A stretch of DNA of 18,048 nt from an uncultured Lachnospiraceae bacterium. GTDB lineage: Bacteria > Bacillota > Clostridia > Lachnospirales > Lachnospiraceae. This document shows, piece after piece, positions 1 to 7,479 of the stretch (position 1 is its first letter; every line of letters begins with the position of its first letter). Location: NCBI GenBank assembly GCA_910579645.1, contig CAJTVK010000088.1:1-18048 (forward strand). Direction: 5' to 3'. The position numbers were made by a program, and so were the translations under genes. The notes under the pieces were generated by a model, which ran no database searches, had not been told where the DNA came from, and saw nothing but the letters and a program-made list of their open reading frames with translations.

Positions 1-85
1 CTGCGTTTGCCGCAGAGCGGAAGCGTGTCCGAGTAAAAAACATCATTCCGGAAGCGGGCTGCGGCTTAACTTAATGACATTGGGA
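1..85 (+). repeat. Intergenic repeat unit R1 (palindromic family)
   Basis: The stretch ends in GGGCTGCGGCTTAACTTAAT (57-76) followed by GACATTGGGA. The block from about 36 to 75 matches 5958-5998 closely: both read AAAAA, CAT, ATTCCGG, then GCGGGCTGCGGCTTAACTTA. GCCGCAG at 9-15 and CTGCGGC at 59-65 are inverted, so the unit can fold like the copy at 5929-5987. Related, more diverged copies are at 7641-7685, 9687-9718 and 14451-14500 on the other strand. No gene is visible in 1-85. Its job is unknown; a transposable miniature or an intergenic folding element are both possible. Confidence 0.6.
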
Positions 86-198
86 TGAGAGTCCTTTCTT
101 TTTTTCGCGGAGTTTTTCGTGTATAACGGGAGGGATGCATTGGCGGGATGCATTTTTATATTGCATGGGGTCCGTAGCCGGGCGGGACGTTTTACCCT

Positions 199-226
199 TT
201 GACGCTGACAAAAGATGACGTAAAAT
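199..226 (+). promoter_or_regulatory. Possible sigma-A promoter for the transglutaminase/AraC unit
   Basis: TTGACG (199-204) and TAAAAT (221-226) are separated by 16 bp, near the vegetative consensus. Transcription would start near 233, leaving a leader of about 100 bases before the first gene. The rest of 86-330 holds no supportable gene. This is motif reading only. Confidence 0.4.
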
Positions 227-336
227 GTCGGGTGTTTTGCATGCGGAAATGATATGATGTAATCGGTACCGGACAGAAGGTTCCAGACGTGGGACGGAGG
301 AAAAGAACGGCGGAAGAAGGGTAGGAGGAAGTGTCG

Positions 337-1230
337 GTGAATGAAAAGATTTTGGCGCATTATCGAAAGACGGGGACTTATACTTATGAAGGGGGGTATG
401 GGAATTATTTTCGTTCCCTGCCGGATGAAGTTTCCGTGCTCGGCAGGCTGATATGCGGTCAGGTGATACATAGGGTAACCTTGCAGGAGGGGAATACAAA
501 TGCGAATGCCTCTTTTCTTTACGGGGATATGGAACGGTATCCATGGTATCGGATGCGGTGCGAGGACGATGTTTTTCTGACGGCTCCGGCAATTACCGCG
601 GAACTGTTCCGGCTGGATGAAAGGGGGTTTGTGAGTGACAGAAAGACGGAGAATAAGATTGTGGTGACCTGCCGGTATGTATCCGTGCTGATGAGCGCGG
701 TGCTGAAAGCAAAAGGAATCCCGGCGAGGTGCCGTGCCGGATTTGCCCCTTATTTTAAGCAGGGCATCAGTATGGATCATTGGATAAATCAATATTACAG
801 CTTGGAGGAGGGGCGTTGGATTACTTTTGATGCTGACGGGTTTTATGAAGAGATGGGTATGCCGCTCACTCAATATGATATGCCGGAGGATCGTTTTGAC
901 TGGGCTGCGGAAGCATGGCTTGCCGTAAGGAGCGGAAAAACGGACGGAAAGCAATATGTATATGCGGACAGGTTGGGAACCTGCTCGCTTCCTGCACTGG
1001 CCCGTTACTTGGTGTATGATTTTCATGCGCTTATGAACAATGAACTGACTTATAGTTTTTTACCCTCTTATTTGACGGGGAGGCTGGACAGCCTGACGGA
1101 GGGGGAATTGTCGGAATTGGATCGGCTGGCAGGGCTGCTTTTGGATCCGGACCGAAATTTTGAGGAACTTTGTATAGTTTGGGAACAGGAGAGGAAATAT
1201 AGGATTTTAAGCAGTCCGCTTGTGGAATGA
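337..1230 (+). CDS. Transglutaminase-like (papain-fold) cytoplasmic protein
   Basis: The core matches the transglutaminase-like superfamily. Numbering from the upstream GTG at 331, Cys114 lies in CRYVSVLMSAVLKAKGIPAR, His150 in MDHWINQYY and Asp167 in GRWITFDAD, the Cys-His-Asp order of the family. There is no signal peptide or membrane segment, so a cytoplasmic protein is expected; such proteins may act as proteases or amidases rather than cross-linkers, and the substrate is unknown. GTG at 331 lies only 2 bases after AGGAGG (323-328), whereas the in-frame GTG at 337 has 8-base spacing, so 337 is preferred. The AraC regulator follows after 43 bases on the same strand, suggesting one transcript. 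About 297 aa. The fold is fairly certain; the function is not. Confidence 0.82.
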   Translation: MNEKILAHYRKTGTYTYEGGYGNYFRSLPDEVSVLGRLICGQVIHRVTLQEGNTNANASFLYGDMERYPWYRMRCEDDVFLTAPAITAELFRLDERGFVSDRKTENKIVVTCRYVSVLMSAVLKAKGIPARCRAGFAPYFKQGISMDHWINQYYSLEEGRWITFDADGFYEEMGMPLTQYDMPEDRFDWAAEAWLAVRSGKTDGKQYVYADRLGTCSLPALARYLVYDFHALMNNELTYSFLPSYLTGRLDSLTEGELSELDRLAGLLLDPDRNFEELCIVWEQERKYRILSSPLVE

Positions 1231-1273
1231 CATTGATATCTTAATGGGGCGTTTTGCGGAAGGAGGGCATGGC

Positions 1274-2134
1274 ATGGATTGGGCGAAAGCGATAGAAGGG
1301 GCAATTGAATTTATTGAGAAGAATATTGCCGAAGACCTGACGGTGGGCAGGATTGCTTCGGAAGTGAAGCTGTCCCCGTTTTATTTTCAAAGAGGCTTTT
1401 CCATGCTGTGCGGATATACGGTAAGCGAGTATATCAGGATGCGCCGGCTGTCCCTGGCGGGCAGTGAATTGCTGTCCTCGGGCATTAAGGTAATTGATCT
1501 GGCATTAAAATATGGCTATGATTCACCGGACAGCTTCACAAGGGCATTTACGCGGTTTCACGGAAACACGCCGAATGAGGTGAGGAGAGGCGGCGCGTCC
1601 CTGAAATCTTTTGCGCCTTTGCATATTGAGCTGTCCTTAGCAGGAGGTAATGTGATGGAATACAGAATAGAGAAGAAAGAAGCATTAAAAGTAATGGGCG
1701 TATCGAAAGTGTTTTCTTATGTATCGGCAGATACGGAGATTCCCAAGTACTGGAATGAGATAAACGGAAACCCGCAGGAAAAACCGGTCATGGGGATGTA
1801 CGGAATCTGTTTTGACGCGGAAATGGCGGGAAATCAGTTCCGATATATGATTGCGGATGATTTCCTGGCGGAAAAGGCCGAAAAGAAGGGATTGGAGGAA
1901 TATGAGATTCCCGGCCATACATGGGCGGTTTTTCCCTGCAGGGGGCCGATGCCGCTTCCTCTGCAGGAGGTCAACAGGAGGATTTTCGCCGAATGGCTCC
2001 CGGCAGGCAGGTATGAAATAGCGGAGGGTTATAACATTGAGTATTACAGCGACCCGGCGGATTATAAGGGCGGGACGGAGGATCCCGGGTATTATGCGGA
2101 GGTCTGGATTCCGGTAAAGGAAAAAACAGTGTAA
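1274..2134 (+). CDS. AraC-family regulator with GyrI-like effector-binding domain
   Basis: Residues about 8-105 are a two-helix-turn-helix AraC domain. The second helix unit carries the family signature IKVIDLALKYGYDSPDSFTR followed by AFTRFHGNTPNEVRR. Residues about 128-286 (EYRIEKKEALKVMGVSKVFS to YYAEVWIPVKE) fit the GyrI-like/Rob-type small-molecule-binding domain that binds hydrophobic ligands in related regulators. The ATG at 1274 has AGGAGG at 1261-1266 with 7-base spacing; a TTG at 1220 overlapping the previous gene is less likely. The layout (DNA-binding part first, effector domain second) is usual for Rob/SoxS-like ligand sensors in Firmicutes. It probably controls its own two-gene unit, but no operator was recognised. 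About 286 aa. Confidence 0.9.
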   Translation: MDWAKAIEGAIEFIEKNIAEDLTVGRIASEVKLSPFYFQRGFSMLCGYTVSEYIRMRRLSLAGSELLSSGIKVIDLALKYGYDSPDSFTRAFTRFHGNTPNEVRRGGASLKSFAPLHIELSLAGGNVMEYRIEKKEALKVMGVSKVFSYVSADTEIPKYWNEINGNPQEKPVMGMYGICFDAEMAGNQFRYMIADDFLAEKAEKKGLEEYEIPGHTWAVFPCRGPMPLPLQEVNRRIFAEWLPAGRYEIAEGYNIEYYSDPADYKGGTEDPGYYAEVWIPVKEKTV

Positions 2135-2139
2135 AAGGA

Positions 2140-2871
2140 CTATTGCCTCATTTTGCACAGCACATATCCCATTTTGACCCATTTTTTCATTTCCTGGGGG
2201 CTGCTGTTGTTGACCAGGAAGGGACTGCCGAAGGAATTGATGGGTTCCAGGACGCAAGGCTCTCCCTGGTGGAATTTTCTTATATAAAGGCGGCCGTCCT
2301 CTTTATTGATGAAAACCCCTGTATCGCCGTCGCGTATGGGGTTTTGGGAAATGAGGAGGATGTCTCCTTTGGTGTAGACGGGGTGCAAATGGCTGGAAGT
2401 GACTTTGATTCCGAAATGCAGGTCGGAACCGAACCGTTTGCGGTAAACGGCCGCATTGACTTGGATGATGTTGGCAGAGTCATAAATCATCCCGTCCTGC
2501 ATGTTTCCGGTAGGCACGATAACGGAAATATATTCCTCCGGGCTGTCTTGGCTGGTCAGCAGATTGTATTCGATGCCGACGATGGCGGAGATAAACTTTA
2601 GCTGGCTTTCGGTCAGATGCTTCATCTTGGTCAGGATTTCCGCTTCGTGGACAGGATGCTCAATCATTTCAAAAAGCCATTTGCCGCAAAGGTCGTACAT
2701 TAAGAAAGCGGCATAGGCATCAATTTTTGTAGTTTCTCCGGATATCATTTTTTTATATCCGGAAAGGGACATTTCCAATGCCTTTGCCATTTCTGCCTGG
2801 GTGAGTCCAAGCTGTATCCGCTGACGTTCTACATTCAGGGCAAAATTCCTTGCCAATTCCTGCTTTGTCAA
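2140..2871 (-). CDS. XRE-type repressor with LexA/S24-like C-terminal domain
   Basis: Residues about 8-60 form a Cro/CI helix-turn-helix (ERQRIQLGLTQAEMAKALEM, then SLSGYKKMISGE). Residues about 115-243 resemble the S24/LexA-like domain: HLHPVYTKGDILLI matches the SMEPTIKDGDLVLI block, followed by DGDTGVFI and LYIRKF. In my alignment the nucleophilic Ser position is His161 and the general-base Lys is Arg198, with Ser160 and Lys199 one residue off, so self-cleavage may be lost. TTG at 2871 is chosen because GAGGTGAT sits just upstream and homology begins there; an upstream ATG at 3000 would add a basic tail unlike the family. It converges on the AraC gene with only 5 bases between stops. Likely a stand-alone stress or prophage-derived regulator; 243 aa. 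Confidence 0.82.
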   Translation of the reverse strand: MTKQELARNFALNVERQRIQLGLTQAEMAKALEMSLSGYKKMISGETTKIDAYAAFLMYDLCGKWLFEMIEHPVHEAEILTKMKHLTESQLKFISAIVGIEYNLLTSQDSPEEYISVIVPTGNMQDGMIYDSANIIQVNAAVYRKRFGSDLHFGIKVTSSHLHPVYTKGDILLISQNPIRDGDTGVFINKEDGRLYIRKFHQGEPCVLEPINSFGSPFLVNNSSPQEMKKWVKMGYVLCKMRQ

Positions 2872-3037
2872 TAAAATCACCTCGCTGGTTACTTTCCGGT
2901 ACTTCCCGATTCTGCTTTTTTCTGATTTATTGCGATATCTGTACCGCAAAGTGATGAAAAGATATCGTATAATAAATCTGTGGAAGGATTGTATATGCAA
3001 AAGGAAAGCAAGGGAATAAATAGTTGATGTTACTTTT

Positions 3038-3066
3038 ATTATAGGGCATTTCCTGCAATATTACAA
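3038..3066 (-). promoter_or_regulatory. Strong sigma-A promoter for the XRE/S24 regulator
   Basis: Read on the minus strand, TTGTAA (3066-3061) and TATAAT (3043-3038) are separated by exactly 17 bp. Transcription would begin near 3031 and run a leader of about 160 bases to the TTG start at 2871. Confidence 0.65.
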
Positions 3067-3072
3067 CTAAAA

Positions 3073-3102
3073 TGTTAACAGAAGCAAAAAGCCTGTTGAC
3101 AG
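3073..3102. promoter_or_regulatory. Paired TGTTRACAG motifs, possible operator
   Basis: TGTTAACAG (3073-3081) and TGTTGACAG (3094-3102) are direct repeats 21 bp apart, two helical turns. Each is nearly palindromic (TGTTAACA is perfect). They lie just upstream of the -35 element of the XRE gene, a sensible place for an XRE autoregulatory site. The link is inference. Confidence 0.35.
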
Positions 3103-3475
3103 TTGCTTACTGTGCTGCCCGCAAGAGTCAGGGAGAGTTTAATTTTGTTCACTGCCTGAGGGTTTCAGCCAGAGAAATATGTGATATGCCGTAGAACGTT
3201 TGGCCTATAGGGTGAGTATGGTCTCCCGCAGGCAGTATTCCGTGCAGGCATGCTTGCAGAGGGAACGGAGTGTTTTTATATTTGGCGACTGCCATGGGAC
3301 TCATGCCCCGCCGATTGATGTGGGGTGTTGGCTGCTTACAACATCTGAGGGGATGTATTTTACAATAGCGTCTGTCATGTCTGCCGATTGGCCGGCCGAG
3401 GAGTGTTTTGTACATAGGCGATGATAAAACGGATGGTTTTTCTGCATTCATGTACATTCTATAGGGAGGAAAAGC

Positions 3476-3538
3476 ATGTTACCGGTTATGGGGCGGACGG
3501 CAGGGACAGAACGGACTGTAGGCAGGCGGACTGCGTAA
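3476..3538 (+). CDS. Possible 20-aa peptide, ribosome site strong
   Basis: ATG at 3476 follows GGGAGG (3464-3469) with 6-base spacing. It encodes MLPVMGRTAGTERTVGRRTA, then TAA. The ribosome site is as good as any in the window, but the peptide is too short to judge by coding signal. It could be a leader peptide or chance. Confidence 0.2.
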   Translation: MLPVMGRTAGTERTVGRRTA

Positions 3539-3579
3539 TTGCATATTTAAAATAAAATGAAAATTACAGAATTAGGAGA

Positions 3580-3629
3580 AAGCATGTTGACCATGGCAGC
3601 AGGGGTGATGCCATGGGGCATGCTTTTTT
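3580..3629 (+). terminator. Rho-independent terminator-like hairpin
   Basis: AAGCATG (3580-3586) pairs with CATGCTT (3619-3625), and CCATGGCA (3591-3598) pairs with TGCCATGG (3609-3616), with a 10-base loop and a run of six T ending at 3629. No clear plus-strand gene lies upstream until 2134, which suggests a short transcript ends here. A 22-aa frame (3584-3652, start MLTMAAGVMPWGMLF) with AGGAG 5 bases before its ATG runs through the same hairpin. Confidence 0.6.
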
Positions 3630-3765
3630 CTGTCCTATTTTATAGGAAATGACTTAAGCCGTCTCCGTTTGCCAATTTTTCTTTCGGAAAACTGAAGATA
3701 ATTGTCCGGCTCCTGCGTTATAGTAGGTGTAGGGAGAAAAAGAAAGGGGTGAGGGTGTTAGTCAT

Positions 3766-4314
3766 ATGAGTGTAGTGCAAGGCATGGGAGAAAAAAACGG
3801 TATCAGGACGAAAGAAGAACGGCTGTCGGTGATGATTGACACCTATCAGAGCCTTGTTTTCTCGGTTTGCTACAAAGTCACAGGTGATTATTTTTCTGCC
3901 GAAGATTTGGCGCAGGAGACTTTTTTATCCGCCTATAAGAATCTGGATACCTTTGAAGGAACGAATGAGAAAGCCTGGCTTTGCCGGATTGCCACGAATA
4001 AGAGCATTGATTATCTGAGGAATGCAGGCAGGCGTGCGGTGCCTACCGAGGATATCTTCTTTGAGCAGCAGACGGAGAGCAGGGGGTCGCCGGAGGAAAT
4101 CTGCCTGGAGGAAGAGGTGAAAGAAAGACTGCTTGCTTACTGTAATCAGTTAAAGCCGCCCTATGATGAAATTGCCAGGGCCGTGTATTATGAGGAGAAA
4201 AAGGCAGAGGAAATTGCCAGGGAGCGGGGCGGTAACATTAAGACGGTGCAGACGCAGATTTACAGGGCGAGGAATATGCTGAGAAAACTGTACGGAAAGG
4301 AGAGGAGCGCATGA
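3766..4314 (+). CDS. ECF-type RNA polymerase sigma factor
   Basis: At 182 aa this has the two-domain shape of ECF sigma factors. Region 2 spans about residues 27-86 (SLVFSVCYKVTGDYFSAEDL, then AQETFLSAYKNLDTFEG and KAWLCRIATNKSIDYLR). Region 4 spans about 128-178 (EIARAVYYEEKKAEEIARER, then KTVQTQIYRARNMLRKLYGK). It directs polymerase to its own regulon, usually an envelope or stress regulon. The ATG at 3766 is preceded by a GGGGTGAG-like site at long spacing, so the exact start is less certain; the next in-frame ATG is at 3784. Its stop overlaps the start of the next gene by four bases (ATGA), the usual layout for sigma/anti-sigma pairs. The target regulon cannot be read from this window. 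Confidence 0.92.
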   Translation: MSVVQGMGEKNGIRTKEERLSVMIDTYQSLVFSVCYKVTGDYFSAEDLAQETFLSAYKNLDTFEGTNEKAWLCRIATNKSIDYLRNAGRRAVPTEDIFFEQQTESRGSPEEICLEEEVKERLLAYCNQLKPPYDEIARAVYYEEKKAEEIARERGGNIKTVQTQIYRARNMLRKLYGKERSA

Positions 4315-4877
4315 GTGAGGAGAAACGCAGAGGCGGCGAATTCCCGGAGAAAGAAAAGCACGTGAGCGAGGAAAGGCTTATATGCGGAGAATTCCGCACG
4401 GTCAGGGAAAAGCCGGGAGGCAGTGATTTCCGGTATATGACGGAAGACGAGCTGGAAGCGCTGATTGCGGAAGTGGAAGCCCACGGGATGCTGACTCCGC
4501 CGGCATATCTGAAGGATCTGATTATGGAAGAGGCGGGGAAGTCCGTGAAGCCTATCGGAAAAAAAGGAATCAGCAGAAAAAAGGCTCAAATGCAGTTTAT
4601 GATTTACAGCGCAAAAATTATCGGAGCGGCGGCGGTGGCTATTTTCTGCCTGACGATGGTTCCTATGGATTCGGACAGGGGGATGGAAACGGAGAACCGG
4701 CGGCGGGAAAAAATAATGGAGGAAGATATGGCTTATTATCAGAAGGAGAGCGAGCGGATACGGAATGACCTTGCCGGAACCGACGGAGGCTTTCGGAGCC
4801 TGCTGGAAAATGTGCTTGGGGAAGAGACGGTGGGGACGGCGGCTTCCGTATGGAATGATATTGTAGGATGGTTTTGA
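4311..4877 (+). CDS. Putative anti-sigma factor, single-pass membrane protein
   Basis: The 188-aa protein has a charged cytoplasmic half, one predicted membrane helix at about residues 96-119 (FMIYSAKIIGAAAVAIFCLT), and an outside tail rich in Glu and Arg. Residues 43-75 (MTEDELEALIAEVEAHGMLT, then PPAYLKDLIMEEA) may form the sigma-binding helices. I do not recognise a zinc-binding HxxxCxxC motif. Role is inferred from its position: it overlaps the ECF sigma gene by ATGA and precedes two membrane proteins. Anti-sigma sequences diverge quickly, so lack of a clear family match is expected. Confidence 0.7.
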   Translation: MSEEKRRGGEFPEKEKHVSEERLICGEFRTVREKPGGSDFRYMTEDELEALIAEVEAHGMLTPPAYLKDLIMEEAGKSVKPIGKKGISRKKAQMQFMIYSAKIIGAAAVAIFCLTMVPMDSDRGMETENRRREKIMEEDMAYYQKESERIRNDLAGTDGGFRSLLENVLGEETVGTAASVWNDIVGWF

Positions 4878-4893
4878 ATGGAGGTAAAGAGCG

Positions 4894-5580
4894 ATGAATA
4901 GAAAGAGCAGGAAAAAGAAGAGTGGATTTTTAACCTTTTGTTTTTCTTTTCTGCCGGGGGCAGGGGAAATGTATTTGGGATTTATGAAAATGGGCGTGAG
5001 CCTGATGGGGCTGTTTTTTGCCCTGATTATGCTGGCGGCGGTTTTGAATATGCCGGCCATTCTGTTTGTGCTTGCCGTGGTTTGGTTTTACAGCTTTTTC
5101 CATGTGCATAATCTGGCGGGACTGACGGACGAAGAATTTCTGGAAACGGAAGACGTATTTCTGTTTCATCTGGACGCTTTCTTTGGCCCGGACGGGAAAA
5201 ATATAGAGAAATACAGAAAGACTATTGCGATTGTGCTGATTGCAATCGGGGCGCTGTTTTTCTGGAACGGCATGAAAGACTTGCTTTTCAGCTTCCTGCC
5301 GGATGCGGTATGGAGATTCCTGCTCCGCATGGAATCCAGAGTATGGAAGATTTTGGTGGGAAGCGCCATTGTTGTGGGCGGCATACGCATGATTGCAGGG
5401 AAGAAAGAGGAACTGAAAGAGGTTATCGTGGATGTGGAGAGTACGGTACAGGATGCGGATGAAGGCAAGAAGGCGGATGCGGGATATGGGGAAGCCGGGC
5501 CGGCGGAGGTGATTTACGGCGTGGATACGGCAGCAGGAGCGTCGGAAAGGAGCGGGCATGGAGAAGGACAGGAGCATTAG
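4894..5580 (+). CDS. Multi-pass membrane protein of the ECF/LiaF-like operon
   Basis: A 228-aa protein starting at ATG 4894, with GGAGGT (4880-4885) at 8-base spacing. Two adjacent hydrophobic segments at about residues 12-68 contain FLPGAGEMYLGFMKMGVSLM, which resembles the TM2-type turn (PGAGQMYLG). Two further helices lie at about 110-128 and 150-168. The last 55 residues are polar, acidic and probably cytoplasmic. It lies 16 bases after the anti-sigma gene and overlaps the next gene by 23 bases. Likely part of an envelope-sensing module; no biochemical function is visible. Confidence 0.75.
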   Translation: MNRKSRKKKSGFLTFCFSFLPGAGEMYLGFMKMGVSLMGLFFALIMLAAVLNMPAILFVLAVVWFYSFFHVHNLAGLTDEEFLETEDVFLFHLDAFFGPDGKNIEKYRKTIAIVLIAIGALFFWNGMKDLLFSFLPDAVWRFLLRMESRVWKILVGSAIVVGGIRMIAGKKEELKEVIVDVESTVQDADEGKKADAGYGEAGPAEVIYGVDTAAGASERSGHGEGQEH

Positions 5581-5902
5581 GGTGCATAGGATAGGGACGG
5601 TGACCTTCGGCGTTATGCTGATTATATTCGGCGTTTTGTTTCTGGCGCATATATTCCTGCCATGGCTTTATTACGGATATATTATTCGGCTGTGGCCGCT
5701 GATATTCATTTTTCTTGGGACGGAGGTTTTGGCCGGAAACTATAAGGCGGCAAAAACGGAGAAAGAGGAAGGCGGGGAGAAAGTGCGGTTCGTATATGAC
5801 AAGACTGCCATATTGCTGACGGTGGCGCTCACTTTCTTCGCCATGGTGCTTGGAATGATGGATTATGCCATGCAGCTGGAAGGCTGGTATATACATTTAT
5901 AG
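5558..5902 (+). CDS. LiaI/LiaF-like small membrane protein (DUF5668-like)
   Basis: A 114-aa protein with three hydrophobic stretches: about residues 13-33 (TVTFGVMLIIFGVLFLAHIF), 41-58 (YIIRLWPLIFIFLGTEVL) and 81-103. The pattern GT-FGVMLIIFGVLFL followed by LWPLIFIFLGTEVL matches the N-terminal membrane region of LiaF/LiaI-type proteins, which in Bacillus modulate cell-envelope stress signalling. AAGGAG sits a few bases before ATG 5558, inside the end of the previous gene, so the two are probably translated together. It is the last gene of the sigma operon; a palindrome follows at 5929-5987. Confidence 0.78.
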   Translation: MEKDRSIRVHRIGTVTFGVMLIIFGVLFLAHIFLPWLYYGYIIRLWPLIFIFLGTEVLAGNYKAAKTEKEEGGEKVRFVYDKTAILLTVALTFFAMVLGMMDYAMQLEGWYIHL

Positions 5903-5928
5903 ATAAGGATACTGCGGATTCAGCCGAT

Positions 5929-6033
5929 GCAGCCCGTGCCCGGATGTGCGTTACAATGTAAAAAGCATTATTCCGGGTGCGGGCTGCGGCTTAACTTAGG
6001 AACCGTTAAGAATTAACTTTGCATATGATGCAG
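5929..6033 (+). repeat. Intergenic repeat unit R2 with 16-bp inverted arms
   Basis: GCAGCCCGTGCCCGGA (5929-5944) pairs with TCCGGGTGCGGGCTGC (5972-5987), 14 of 16 positions complementary. After the arms come GGCTTAACTTAGGAACCGTT and AAGAATTAACTTTGCATATG; the second block recurs inverted at 14451-14491 with two changes (AACTTAGGAACTGTTACG, then AATTAACTTTGCATATGATG). CTTAAC and GTTAAG also form a small palindrome. The unit fills the gap between the sigma operon and the broken lipoprotein gene and may terminate transcription from both sides. Confidence 0.7.
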
Positions 6034-6045
6034 GATAAGAAAAGT

Positions 6046-6617
6046 TTATTGTGCGGCTTTCTCGGCAAACTGAGTGGTTACCAGTGTGTCGTATGGGACA
6101 CGTTCGGACAGTTCGCCGGCTTCGGCCAGAATATCCTGCAGCAGGGTAAAGGCATCCTCTTCAAAGACTAAATTATCTTTCCAAGTGTCCTGTTCGTAAT
6201 ATCGGGTGACGATGGCAGTGATAGTGGCCAAGTCGGTTTCTTCAAACTGGGGGGCTATCACTTTGGCGATTTCTTCCGGCGTATGGCTTTGCACATAATC
6301 CATGCCTTTCTGAAGGGCATCGGTAAAGGATTGGATAAGTTCCGGGTTGGCATCCAGGAAGCTTTTCTTGGCACTGAATGCGGTGTAAGGGACATAGCCG
6401 GAATCTTCGCCCAAGGAGGCTATGACATAGCCGTCGCCTTTGGCTTCCAAGGCGGTGGCATGCGGCTCGAATTCCACGGTGAAATCAGCCTGCCCGCCGG
6501 AAAATGCGGCTGCGGTGGAGCCGAAATCTATGCTCTGGTCAATGTTCAGGTCGGTTTTCGGATCTATGTTATTTTTCTTCAGGATATATTCAAATACCAT
6601 CTGCGGCATTCCCCCGG
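6046..6617 (-). pseudogene. 3' part of a split NMT1/SsuA-type substrate-binding lipoprotein gene
   Basis: This is the C-terminal 184 codons (plus stop) of an ABC-importer substrate-binding protein of the NMT1/SsuA/ThiY kind, starting inside the conserved GGMPQMVFEYILKKN motif. It then reads AAFSGGQADFTVEFEPHATA, VPYTAFSAKKSF and the long C-terminal helices typical of the family. There is no signal peptide or start region. The missing N-terminal 165 codons are at 17436-16942 on the same strand. Both pieces share the 17-bp CTGCGGCATTCCCCCGG at the break, and joining them keeps the frame and gives 349 aa, the normal family length. A short product could start at the internal ATG at 6609, but a half domain would not bind ligand. 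Confidence 0.9.
6601..6617. other. Left attachment-site core of the integrated element
   Basis: CTGCGGCATTCCCCCGG here is repeated exactly at 16942-16958. To the left lies the remainder of the lipoprotein gene; to the right the sequence is foreign to that gene (TTCGCCACAGC, then TGTGAAAAACGG). The match of 17 bp at both edges of a recombinase-bearing insert is what site-specific integration leaves behind. The exact crossover within the 17 bp cannot be fixed from the sequence; the symmetry of the inner arms points to the C-run. Confidence 0.85.
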
Positions 6618-6655
6618 TTCGCCACAGCTATGTGAAAAACGGATTCAGAATGGCA

Positions 6656-7414
6656 TCAGAACTGGTAATAATATTGCGTGCCGCAGGCAGTATCTAAAGT
6701 ACGGACTTCGATTCCGTATAATTTCCGTAGGATTCCGCTGTGCAGGACATTTTCCGGTGTGTCCTGCATAATCATGCGGCCGTTTTCCATGACGCAGACC
6801 CGGTCGGAAATTTTCAGGGTGAAGAGAAGGTCATGCAGAACAAGGATGACGGTTTTGCCGGTTTCGGCCAGTTCTCTTGCAATCCGTAGGAATTTCATCT
6901 GCTGCTTTAGGTCAAGGTAGGAGGTTGGCTCGTCCAAGAGGATGATGGGAGAGTGCTGCGCCAGAGCCATGGCAATGTAGACCTTCTGCCGTGTGCCGCC
7001 GGAAAGTTCGGCCATGGGTTTATCAGCCAATTCCGAGATGCCCATTTTTTCCATGGCATCTTCCGCTATCTCATAGTCTTCTTTTTTATACTTGCGGGGG
7101 TAGGACAGATAGGGAAACCTGCCATGCAGAACCATCCGTCCGGCCGTGATGTCGGGTGTGTTTTTGCCTTGGGGAAGGTATGCGGTCAGCCGGGCCCGTT
7201 CCGGCGGCGTAAGTTTGGTTATCGGGTTTCCGCCTATATATATTTCTCCATCCGTGTGAGGCAATATTCCGGTAACGGCTTTCAGCAGCGTGCTCTTGCC
7301 GCAGCCGTTATTGCCGATAATCGTTGTGATTTCATTTTTTTCCGCTGAAAATGAAATTCCATGGAGGATTTCGCTTTTTCCGTAGTTCACTGATAAATTC
7401 TTGGTTTCTACCAT
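6656..7414 (-). CDS. ABC importer ATPase, FecE/BtuD type
   Basis: About 252 aa with all ABC motifs: Walker A GNNGCGKST (residues 34-42), Q-loop in AYLPQGKNTPD, signature LSGGTRQK (from 137), Walker B IILLDEPTSYLDL (Asp161, Glu162) and H-loop His194 in LVLHDLLF. Spacing and signature fit the type II importers for iron-siderophore, heme, cobalamin or other metal chelates. It hydrolyses ATP at the membrane to drive the FecCD permease encoded upstream. The second ATG (7414) is preferred: GAAAGG lies about 7 bases before it but abuts the ATG at 7420. It is separated from the permease gene by 270 bp of repeats, longer than usual for this operon. Its stop is 39 bp from the left element core. Confidence 0.93.
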   Translation of the reverse strand: MVETKNLSVNYGKSEILHGISFSAEKNEITTIIGNNGCGKSTLLKAVTGILPHTDGEIYIGGNPITKLTPPERARLTAYLPQGKNTPDITAGRMVLHGRFPYLSYPRKYKKEDYEIAEDAMEKMGISELADKPMAELSGGTRQKVYIAMALAQHSPIILLDEPTSYLDLKQQMKFLRIARELAETGKTVILVLHDLLFTLKISDRVCVMENGRMIMQDTPENVLHSGILRKLYGIEVRTLDTACGTQYYYQF

Positions 7415-7479
7415 GTTCATATCCTTTCAAAACCTTTCAAAACCGGTGCTCCCTGCTCAAAATTTCTGTGCATATTTGC

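Larger units (their letters stand above)
3103..3765. other. Gene-poor 660-bp stretch, possible non-coding RNA or small peptides
   Basis: I see no protein-coding frame that I can support over most of this stretch. The longest frames (3200-3424 plus, 3149-3457 minus) overlap each other antisense and lack family features. Small palindromes are present, for example ACATC-TGAGGG-GATGT near 3340-3357. Two very short frames with good ribosome sites (3476-3538 and 3584-3652) and a strong hairpin with a T-run (3580-3629) lie in the right half. The last 100 bases before 3766 should hold the sigma-factor promoter, but I could not pick a convincing one. Confidence 0.4.

Noticed and set aside
1220..1273. 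TTG start at 1220 for the AraC gene
   Set aside because: It overlaps the previous gene without a ribosome site, while ATG 1274 has AGGAGG at ideal spacing and fits the family start.
3149..3457. Minus-strand 102-codon frame in the gap before the sigma operon
   Set aside because: No ribosome site, no recognised family, and it overlaps another open frame on the opposite strand; coding cannot be supported.
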